28,376 nucleotides of DNA from Bacteroidales bacterium UBA2714. Its GTDB lineage: Bacteria; Bacteroidota; Bacteroidia; Bacteroidales; P3. Position 1 is the first letter of the stretch. Each line of letters opens with the position of its first letter. The position numbers and the translations under genes are program-made. The stretch is from the NCBI GenBank assembly GCA_002354035.1, contig DEKU01000068.1, forward strand, positions 1 through 28,376. The letters run 5' to 3'. The notes under the pieces were generated by a model that was not told the DNA's origin, made no database searches, and worked only from the letters and a program-made list of their open reading frames with translations. Positions 15,744 through 22,410 of the stretch are shown one piece after another.

Positions 15744-18404
15744 CTATGTTGCGGGGTCGAGGCTTTGGATTTTGCCGCTGTCGGGGTCGAAGCCGAAATG
15801 GGTCAGGTGGTGGGCGATGGGCAGGAGGAAGGGAGTGGGACGTGAGGGGGTGCCGTTGGCGCTGACGGCTGAGTAGGTGAAACAGAGGTGTTTCTTGGCG
15901 CGCGATATGGCTACGTAGAAGCGTCGGGCGTCCTCGCGGATGTGATATTGGTCGTTGTTGCGGAGGTTGTGGAAGTAGGGATAGGCCCCTTCGGTGGCGT
16001 TGAAGACTATGACGCTGTCGAATTCGAGGCCTTTGGCTTTGTGGGCGGTGGCTATGAAGAAGCGTTCGGAGCCGTGGCGCAGCATGCTGGTGCTGTCGCA
16101 GAGGTCGGACTCGCGGACGGTGTTGATTTCGGTCAGGTAGAGGTCGAGCTGCTGGCGGAAGGTGGGCGCGAGGGAGGTGTCGATGATGTCGGTGGCGAGG
16201 AAGTCGGTGATGTGCTGCCACTTGTCGATGGGCTGGATGACGCCGTGGTCTGTGAGGTGGCGGTAGAGGTATTGCAGTTCGTCGACTATGGCGGGTGGTG
16301 CGGCGGGGTCGGGGTCGGCGGGCAGGGGGTCGAAGAGCCGCTGGCTGGAGTGGAGGAAGAGGTGGCGGTAGGCTTGGCGGAAGTTGGAGGTCAGCTGGCG
16401 CATGGCGGGCGAGCCGAGGAGGCGGCGCTGGGCGTCGGTGTAGAGGGTGGCTTTGCGGCGGCAGTAGTCGAGGAGTGAGAGGGTGGCACGGACGTCGTCG
16501 ATGGCGTTGTGGGAGTTGGTGCCTTGGAGGTGGAGGGTTTCGAGGAGCTTTTCGAGTTTGTAGACGCGCAGGCGTGGCTCGACGAGGCGGGTCAGTTTGA
16601 GGGTGTCGAACCGCTGGCGGTGGCCGAGGTCGATGCCGAGTGCGCGGCGGACGTTGTGGAGGAGGATGTGGTAGTCGAATTCGACGTTGTGGCCTATGAG
16701 TGCGTGGCCTTGGCAGTAGTCGAGGAAGCGGTTGAGACCTTCTTGGCGGCTGAGGCGTTCGCTGTTGAGGTAGACGGTGAGCATGGGGTTGTCGTGGCCG
16801 CCAACGAGTGGGGGGATTTCTTTGGTGGTCTCTATGATTATGTTGAAGTCGGAGCCTTCGACGTAGCGGCCTTTGCGCACTTTGATGGCGGCGATTTGTA
16901 TGATGTCGTCGGTGAAGATGTCGAGGCCGGTGGTTTCGGTGTCGAAGAGGACTATTTCGTCGTTGTCGGTTACTTGGAGGAAGTGCTGGAGGTAGGTGTT
17001 TTGGTTGTCGTAGATGAGGAGGTCGGTGGGGGAGATGGCGCAGCTGCGCAGTTGGCGCATGAGGTTGCGGGCGGCGGCGTATTGGGGGATTACGTGGAGG
17101 TGGTGGAGGAGGCGTGCCCAGGCGATGAAGCAGGTTTCGTTGGCTATGATGTTGAGGTGGGAGAAGAGGAGCTGGACGGCGGGGGTGGAGAAGAGGTCGC
17201 GGCCGGAGATTTTGAAGTGGGGAGTGGAGCCGAATTGGAGGCTGAGACGGTCGGCGTTGGCATTGGTGGGTACGATGATGGCCACGCGGCCGGAGGGGTC
17301 GAGGGAGGCGTAGCGTTTGGCTAAGGAGACGGCCAGGCGGTATTCGTCGGCCACGGGCCGCTGGCAGAGAGCACAGGGGGTGCCGTCGTGCTGGCAGCGG
17401 TGGTTTTCTTTGTGGTAGAGGTGTGAGAGGTCGTGGAAGCAGGCGCGGAAGGTGCAGCAGTCGTGTGGCTGGGGTGTGGTGGTGTCGGGGGTGGAGGGGA
17501 GGAGGTCGGGATGGATGTTGAGCTGGAAGGCGGCGTAGGTGTTAAATAGGTCGAGGAGGTAGCGCGGGGAGCGGTGGTTGCGGCCCAGGTGGTGGAGGTT
17601 GGGCTGGCATTGGGTTTTTAGCTCTTCGAGGGCGTCGAGTTTGGCTCCGACGAATGAGAAGATGGCTTGCTGCTCGTCGCCGAGGAAGACGGTGTTGGCG
17701 TCGGGGAGGGAGAAGAGTTGGATGATGGCGAGTTGGAGGAAGTTGAGGTCTTGCACTTCGTCGACTTGGATCCAGCTGTAGCGTCGGCGGTCGGGGTCGT
17801 GGAGGGCGAAGAGGTAGGCCTTTTCGAGAAGGTCTTCGAAGTCGAGGAGATTGTCGGTCTCTTTGTATTGGGCGTAGAGTTGTGCCACTTGTGCTTTGCG
17901 CTGCCAGTGGGGTTCGTCGAGGTGGTTGAGGAGGTCGGCGTGGACGATGAGTTTGCGCGGCAGGCCGGCGGCTTGCTGGCTGAGGGCGTGCTGGAGGTTT
18001 ACGATGTCGGCGGTGTAGTGGGAGTTGTCGTCGGCGGGGTCGAGGTGTGCCAGTTGGACGATGATGCTTTCGGAGTCGAGGTCGTCGATGACTGCACTGT
18101 TTTGGGGTATTTTTTTCTGGTCGAAGAGGTAGTTGGAGCAGAAGCGGTGGACGTTGCCCACGAAGAGGTCGGGGGGTACGGGGTTGTGGGTGTGGAGGCT
18201 GATGCGCTCGCGCATGGCACGGCTGGCGCGGTTGGTGAAGGTGAGGCAGAGCATGTCGGTGTAGTCGATGCCGTGGGCGTGGGCCTGGATGACGCGCTGC
18301 GAAAGGATGTAGGTCTTGCCGCACCCGGGGGGTGCAAGGACAAGGTGTCGCCCTTCCCGGATGGCGATGACGGCCTGTTGGTCGGGGTCGGGGCTGTGGG
18401 TCAT
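15744..18404 (-). CDS. UvrD/Rep-like superfamily 1 helicase with an embedded DEDDh (DnaQ-like) exonuclease domain
   Basis: An 886-residue protein. Helicase motifs appear in order: Walker A APPGCGKT (24-31), Ia CLTFTNRAS (53-61), II VDEVQD (214-219), III LGDEQQAIFSF (241-251), IV GRNHRSP (274-280), then V ATAHKAKGLEFD (785-796) and VI YVAISRAKK (830-838). Between motifs IV and V sits a complete DEDDh exonuclease: FDTETTGLD (D488, E490), HNVEFDYHIL (D577) and SHNAIDD (H632, D637). A Cys/His cluster at 316-347 (including CQHDGTPCALC) may bind zinc. The expected activity is ATP-driven 3'-5' unwinding coupled to 3'-5' degradation, as in DNA repair or processing; this is inferred. It lies 92 bp downstream of glmS on the same strand and may be read from the glmS promoter. 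Codons are strongly C-ending. Confidence 0.92.
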   Translation of the reverse strand: MTHSPDPDQQAVIAIREGRHLVLAPPGCGKTYILSQRVIQAHAHGIDYTDMLCLTFTNRASRAMRERISLHTHNPVPPDLFVGNVHRFCSNYLFDQKKIPQNSAVIDDLDSESIIVQLAHLDPADDNSHYTADIVNLQHALSQQAAGLPRKLIVHADLLNHLDEPHWQRKAQVAQLYAQYKETDNLLDFEDLLEKAYLFALHDPDRRRYSWIQVDEVQDLNFLQLAIIQLFSLPDANTVFLGDEQQAIFSFVGAKLDALEELKTQCQPNLHHLGRNHRSPRYLLDLFNTYAAFQLNIHPDLLPSTPDTTTPQPHDCCTFRACFHDLSHLYHKENHRCQHDGTPCALCQRPVADEYRLAVSLAKRYASLDPSGRVAIIVPTNANADRLSLQFGSTPHFKISGRDLFSTPAVQLLFSHLNIIANETCFIAWARLLHHLHVIPQYAAARNLMRQLRSCAISPTDLLIYDNQNTYLQHFLQVTDNDEIVLFDTETTGLDIFTDDIIQIAAIKVRKGRYVEGSDFNIIIETTKEIPPLVGGHDNPMLTVYLNSERLSRQEGLNRFLDYCQGHALIGHNVEFDYHILLHNVRRALGIDLGHRQRFDTLKLTRLVEPRLRVYKLEKLLETLHLQGTNSHNAIDDVRATLSLLDYCRRKATLYTDAQRRLLGSPAMRQLTSNFRQAYRHLFLHSSQRLFDPLPADPDPAAPPAIVDELQYLYRHLTDHGVIQPIDKWQHITDFLATDIIDTSLAPTFRQQLDLYLTEINTVRESDLCDSTSMLRHGSERFFIATAHKAKGLEFDSVIVFNATEGAYPYFHNLRNNDQYHIREDARRFYVAISRAKKHLCFTYSAVSANGTPSRPTPFLLPIAHHLTHFGFDPDSGKIQSLDPAT

Positions 18405-18433
18405 GGGGTGGATGGGGGAGGATGGCGGCGAGG

Positions 18434-18481
18434 AGTACGGGGCGGGAGGTGAGAGAGGGTCAGGGTGTCCCGCCCTGTACT
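18434..18481. other. Long inverted repeat between glmS and the helicase gene
   Basis: Arms AGTACGGGGCGGGA (18434-18447) and TCCCGCCCTGTACT (18468-18481) pair over 14 positions with one G-U (plus strand) or A-C (minus strand) exception, around a 20-nt loop. No T-run follows on the minus strand. It lies 15 bp past the glmS stop and could partly separate glmS from the helicase gene or stabilise the glmS mRNA end. Confidence 0.5.
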
Positions 18482-18496
18482 GTTCACTGCCGGGGA

Positions 18497-20356
18497 TTAT
18501 TCAACGGTTACGCTCTTGGCGAGGTTGCGCGGCTGGTCGACGTTGCGGCCTTTGGATATGGCCACGTAGTAGGAGAGGAGTTGGAGGGGGATGACGGCCA
18601 GCATGGGGACGAAGCAGTCGCGGGTGTCGGGAATGATGAAGCTGTAGTCGCTCATGTTGCGGACCACTTCGTCGCCTTGGGTGACAACGGAGATGATTTT
18701 GCCCTTGCGGGATTTGATTTCCTGTATGTTGCTGACGATTTTCTCGTACATGCCGTGCTTGGGCGCAATGACTACGACGGGCATCTCCTCGTCGATGAGG
18801 GCGATGGGACCGTGTTTCATCTCGGCGGCGGGATAGCCTTCGGCGTGGATGTAGCTTATTTCTTTGAGCTTGAGAGCGCCTTCGAGGGCTACGGGGTAGT
18901 TGTAGCCACGTCCCAGGTAGATAAAGTTTTTGCAGTAGGTGAACATTTGGGCGAATTTGTCGATGTCTTTGTTGTTTTCGAGTGTCCACTGCATTTTGTC
19001 GGGTATCTGCTGGAGTTCGTCGACAAGTATATGGAAGAGTTCGTCGGGGAGGGTCTTCTTTTCTTTGGCGATGGCGAGGCCGAGGAGGCAGAGGGTGATG
19101 ACTTGGCCAGTGAAGGCTTTGGTGGAGGCGACGCCGATTTCGGGGCCTACGTGGAGGTAGGTGCCGGTGTGGGTGGCGCGGGCGATGGAGGAGCCGATGA
19201 CGTTGCAGATGCCGTAGAGGAAGGCTCCGTGCTCTTTGGCGAGCTGGATGGCGGCGAGGGTGTCGGCGGTCTCGCCCGACTGTGAGACGGCGATGACTAT
19301 GTCGTCGGGCAGGATGACGGGATTGCGATAGCGGAATTCGGAGGCGTACTCCACCTCGACGGGGATTTTGCAAGCCTCTTCGATAAAGTATTTGCCGATG
19401 AGGGCGGAATGCCACGAGGTGCCGCAGGCGCAGATGATGATGCGGCGGCATTTGAGAAATTTGTCTTTATGGTCGATGATGCCGGAGAGGAGCACGTCTT
19501 TGTCCACCACGTTGAGGCGGCCTCGGATGCAGGTGCGCAGGGCGGCGGGCTGCTCCCAGATTTCTTTGAGCATGAAGTGGGGGTAGCCACCTTTCTCGAG
19601 CTGGTCGAGGTTCATCTGGAGGGTGACGAGCTGGGGGGTCTGCTTGACGTTGCTGAGGTTGGTGATGTCGAGACGGCCTGTGCGGTCCATGATGGCTATC
19701 TCTTCGTCGTTGAGGTAGATGACTTGGTTGGTGTATTCGATGATGGGGGTGGCATCGGAGCCGAGGTAGAATTCCTTGCGGCCAGAAGGGGTGGTGCCGA
19801 CCCCGATGATGAGGGGGCTGCCTTTGCGGGCACAGACGAGCTGGTCGGGGTGACTCTTTTCGAGGATGGCGATGGCGTAGGCTCCGACGACGTTTTTGAG
19901 GGCCAGCTGCACGGCGGTGTAGAGGTCGCAGCGGTGGCTGTTCATCATGTATTCGACCAGCTGGACGAGGACTTCGGTGTCGGTCTCGCTGCAAAAGGTC
20001 ATGCCGTTCTTCTCGAGTTCGGCGCGGAGCGATTTGTAGTTTTCGATGATGCCGTTGTGGACCAGCGAGAGATTTTTGGACTGGGAGAAATGGGGATGGG
20101 CGTTGGTGGCGTTGGGTTCGCCGTGGGTGGCCCAGCGAGTGTGGGCGATGCCGATGGTTCCACTGATGTCTTTGCCTTCGACGCTCTTTTCGAGAGCGGA
20201 GACTTTGCCTTTGGATTTGTAGACCGAAAGGGTGCCTTGGTTGTTGATGAGAGAGATGCCGGCGCTGTCGTAGCCGCGATATTCCAGACGATGAAGCCCT
20301 TTAATAAGGATGGGGTAGGCTTCCTGGTCCCCGATGTATCCAACGATTCCGCACAT
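18497..20356 (-). CDS. glmS: Glutamine--fructose-6-phosphate aminotransferase (isomerizing)
   Basis: A 619-residue cytoplasmic enzyme that makes glucosamine-6-phosphate from fructose-6-phosphate and glutamine, the entry to UDP-GlcNAc for peptidoglycan and outer-membrane glycans. After Met removal Cys2 (MCGIVGYIG) is the glutaminase nucleophile. HTRWATHGEPN (72-82) and HNGIIENY near 98-105 complete the class II amidotransferase site. Two SIS sugar-isomerase domains follow (CGTSWHSALIGKYF and SQSGETADT in the first, GRGYNYPVALEGALKLKE in the second), and the C-terminus ends LAKSVTVE, as is typical. No glmS ribozyme is visible: only 53 bp separate the -7 box from the ATG. A perfect palindrome overlaps the promoter region. 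Confidence 0.98.
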   Translation of the reverse strand: MCGIVGYIGDQEAYPILIKGLHRLEYRGYDSAGISLINNQGTLSVYKSKGKVSALEKSVEGKDISGTIGIAHTRWATHGEPNATNAHPHFSQSKNLSLVHNGIIENYKSLRAELEKNGMTFCSETDTEVLVQLVEYMMNSHRCDLYTAVQLALKNVVGAYAIAILEKSHPDQLVCARKGSPLIIGVGTTPSGRKEFYLGSDATPIIEYTNQVIYLNDEEIAIMDRTGRLDITNLSNVKQTPQLVTLQMNLDQLEKGGYPHFMLKEIWEQPAALRTCIRGRLNVVDKDVLLSGIIDHKDKFLKCRRIIICACGTSWHSALIGKYFIEEACKIPVEVEYASEFRYRNPVILPDDIVIAVSQSGETADTLAAIQLAKEHGAFLYGICNVIGSSIARATHTGTYLHVGPEIGVASTKAFTGQVITLCLLGLAIAKEKKTLPDELFHILVDELQQIPDKMQWTLENNKDIDKFAQMFTYCKNFIYLGRGYNYPVALEGALKLKEISYIHAEGYPAAEMKHGPIALIDEEMPVVVIAPKHGMYEKIVSNIQEIKSRKGKIISVVTQGDEVVRNMSDYSFIIPDTRDCFVPMLAVIPLQLLSYYVAISKGRNVDQPRNLAKSVTVE

Positions 20357-20409
20357 AGTTTCTTGTTTAATAATGGGTTATACGTTACTTTGTGTTTGTT
20401 GCCAAAATA

Positions 20410-20435
20410 CAAAGATACGCTTTTTTTCGCGAAAA
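20410..20435 (-). promoter_or_regulatory. glmS promoter with an overlapping palindrome
   Basis: TATCTTTG on the minus strand (complement of 20410-20417) matches TAnnTTTG and gives a leader of roughly 45-50 nt before the glmS ATG. Just upstream lies the perfect 12-bp palindrome TTTTCGCGAAAA (20424-20435), in the spacer between the -7 box and the -33 position, a usual place for a repressor site. Confidence 0.6.
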
Positions 20436-20499
20436 GAAAGTTTTATATGCCTTTTTTTGTGTTCAGAGCCTTGTTTTGCATGGGTTTGAGGGGTGGCGG

Positions 20500-21165
20500 T
20501 CAATTGTGCCAGCGGAAGTTTTCGGTGCCAGCGCCCAGCTCGAAGTGGAGTTTGGCGATGCCGAGGTCCATGCCGGCAAAGGCCTTGGGTTTGGCAGTGG
20601 CTTTGACGGTGCCGTCGGCTAAGAGTTCGAAATGGAAGTTCTGCATGTTCATGGCCGAGGGACCCAGCATGGCACACTCCACGCCGCGGCGGAACCAATC
20701 GGGTTTGCCTTCGATTTCGGCAAAGGTTTCGATGGGTTTGCTTTTGTGTTGCCGGCCTTGGGTGGCACCGTGGCCGATGGCTATCACGCCCACGTACATC
20801 TCGTTGGGGTTGACCTTCACGTTCCTGTTGCGGCTGAAGGTGCCGCCCACCCAGCAGGTGTTCAGACCCAGGGTTTGGGCCAGGAGGACGAGCTTTTCGC
20901 CCTCGTAGCCAAGGTACTCGTGCAGGTGGGGCGACTGGAGGCCTACCAAGGCGATATAGTTCATGGCTCCGCTGAAGCGCAGGAATTTGGAGAGGATGCC
21001 GGAGAAGGCTTTCGGCTCGTTGGTCACCAGTTGCATGTGCAGCCCTTTGGCAGTGTTGCTGTGGGCTATTTGCTGGTTGAGGGCCTCCACTTGTGGGGTG
21101 GACAGGGGTTGGTTGGTGAACTGCCGCACGCTGTGGCGTGCAAGGATGGCTTCTTGAATTGTCAT
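20500..21165 (-). CDS. Nitroreductase-family FMN protein
   Basis: A 221-residue protein of the nitroreductase superfamily, closest in layout to the putative TM-nitroreductase subgroup. MTIQEAILARHSVRQF at the N-terminus contains the Arg-His-Ser-Val-Arg motif that contacts FMN phosphate. LVLLAQTLGLNTCWVGG (about 117-133) matches the helix and glycine turn of the family, and VIAIGHG plus KSKPIETFAE match the IaxGyG/K(R)KP segment. Such enzymes reduce nitro compounds, quinones or flavins with NAD(P)H; the substrate is not determinable. The start at 21165 is fixed by the motif and by the -7 box at 21194-21201. The frame remains open far upstream across the promoter, which is not coding. The gene is divergent from the secreted YD-repeat protein and upstream of glmS. 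Confidence 0.88.
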   Translation of the reverse strand: MTIQEAILARHSVRQFTNQPLSTPQVEALNQQIAHSNTAKGLHMQLVTNEPKAFSGILSKFLRFSGAMNYIALVGLQSPHLHEYLGYEGEKLVLLAQTLGLNTCWVGGTFSRNRNVKVNPNEMYVGVIAIGHGATQGRQHKSKPIETFAEIEGKPDWFRRGVECAMLGPSAMNMQNFHFELLADGTVKATAKPKAFAGMDLGIAKLHFELGAGTENFRWHN

Positions 21166-21193
21166 AGTGTATCGGGTTTTGTGAAATAAAGTG

Positions 21194-21201
21194 CAAAGGT
21201 A
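21194..21201 (-). promoter_or_regulatory. -7 element for the nitroreductase gene
   Basis: TACCTTTG on the minus strand matches TAnnTTTG and lies 28 bp before the ATG at 21165. Its divergent counterpart lies at 21233-21240. Confidence 0.65.
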
Positions 21202-21207
21202 CGTTTT

Positions 21208-21240
21208 TTTGCTGAAATAGTGTAAAAAAATGTATCTTTG
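21208..21240 (+). promoter_or_regulatory. Bacteroidetes promoter for the secreted YD-repeat protein
   Basis: TTTG (21208-21211), a 21-nt spacer and TATCTTTG (21233-21240) match the -33/-7 consensus. The ATG at 21272 follows 31 bp later. Confidence 0.75.
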
Positions 21241-21271
21241 CAGACACTGAATAGTTGCAGATAAAACTGTT

Positions 21272-22192
21272 ATGTTTATGTATATGAGAGGTATAATGGT
21301 GCTTTCGGTTGTGATGCTGATGGCCTTGGTGGCCGTGGGGCAGCCCGCTGGAACAGGTAAAGCCGAGGTTGTGCTTCCATGGCTCCCCGTGCGCGACACG
21401 CATCATATCCACTTGCTGCACTCACGTATCGAGAATACCACAACAGGTGAACTCACCATGAAGACTGAAGCGTATGACCGTAGCGGATATCTCGTCGATT
21501 CATTGACCCGCAATGTATACGACGAGCACGGGCGACTGCGGGAGCAGGCGAGGATAGGTTGGGATGAAACTCGGATGCGGCAGGACACTTCATTGTTGTG
21601 GCATGTTGATTATGACGCAGATGGCACGGTTAGGCGAATCCACAATGTGTATGATGGTGGCAGGGGTGAATTTGTTTACGATTTGATTGCGCACAGGGTT
21701 CATTCCCAGTTCGGCCTTTTAGAGTATGCTTTCCGTCGCGAGAACCAATATGGCGATATGCGGTATGTAGACACTGTCTACCTCCGCCGCAGCTACGACA
21801 GCACGGGTCACCTGCTTCATGAAGAATGCAAGGGAGGACTGTATTCCATGGACGTTTTCGACATCCGATACAGTTATGACACCGCCGGAAGGATGGTCAG
21901 TCGTGTGGGCCTGTATTACGAATCGAGCGATAGCCTACATTATCACTATGACGCGCAAGGCGTGTTGACTGGCGTGACGGGCAAGGATTATGACTTAGGG
22001 ATGGAGGCTGATGTTACGATTACCTGTTGGACTGACGGCATCCCCCGGGAACGCATCGCGCGATGGAACACCTACGAGGAGGGGGATGATGACGAGAGTG
22101 TAGACTATACCCGCTATGACCGCCGAGGAGTGGTGGTCTATTTCAGGTCGGGCAACTTCATCTTCACGTATGATATAGATTATTGGAATTGA
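21272..22192 (+). CDS. Secreted protein with YD/RHS-like short repeats
   Basis: A 306-residue protein with a signal peptide (hydrophobic stretch at about residues 8-22, ending AVGQ) and a mature region built of short beta-hairpin-like units. Their cores read YDRSGYLVDS, YDEHGRLRE, YDADGTVRR, YDSTGHLLHE, YDTAGRMVSR, YDAQGVLTGV and YDRRGVVVY. This Y-D-x-x-G-x-L/V pattern is that of YD (RHS-type) repeats, which form open beta-sheets in surface or toxin-delivery proteins. No toxin domain, sorting domain or lipobox is present, so it is more likely a periplasmic or surface protein of unknown role. Three in-frame ATGs (21272, 21278, 21284) are all compatible with the signal peptide. It is monocistronic, with its own promoter and a strong terminator. 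Confidence 0.8.
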   Translation: MFMYMRGIMVLSVVMLMALVAVGQPAGTGKAEVVLPWLPVRDTHHIHLLHSRIENTTTGELTMKTEAYDRSGYLVDSLTRNVYDEHGRLREQARIGWDETRMRQDTSLLWHVDYDADGTVRRIHNVYDGGRGEFVYDLIAHRVHSQFGLLEYAFRRENQYGDMRYVDTVYLRRSYDSTGHLLHEECKGGLYSMDVFDIRYSYDTAGRMVSRVGLYYESSDSLHYHYDAQGVLTGVTGKDYDLGMEADVTITCWTDGIPRERIARWNTYEEGDDDESVDYTRYDRRGVVVYFRSGNFIFTYDIDYWN

Positions 22193-22222
22193 GATGGGGG
22201 AGTTCGCCCCGCAGGAAATTAG

Positions 22223-22253
22223 AAATCCCTCTCCAGTCAGGAGAGGGATTTTG
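22223..22253 (+). terminator. Rho-independent terminator of the YD-repeat protein
   Basis: Perfect 12-bp arms AAATCCCTCTCC (22223-22234) and GGAGAGGGATTT (22240-22251) with a 5-nt loop, followed by T. It lies 30 bp past the stop codon. Confidence 0.88.
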
Positions 22254-22410
22254 ATATCTTCATCTCATTTATTTAGGTCTGTTTTTGATATCTCGTCATT
22301 TCTTCCAGTGCGTAGGAACAAATACCAATCTGTCATAGGATAACCACTAAGATAATCTTCTTTTGATGAACACGAATAACAATTCGTTAGATATGTGCGG
22401 TTGGCTCTTC

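Noticed and set aside
20357..20500. Possible glmS ribozyme upstream of glmS.
   Set aside because: The transcribed leader is only about 50 nt, too short for the ribozyme, and no conserved core is seen.
20500..21399. A 78-residue N-terminal extension of the nitroreductase-like protein, and a frameshifted long frame covering the same DNA (20378-21421).
   Set aside because: The extension crosses both divergent -7 boxes and lies opposite the signal peptide of the neighbouring gene; the conserved FMN-binding N-terminus starts at 21165.
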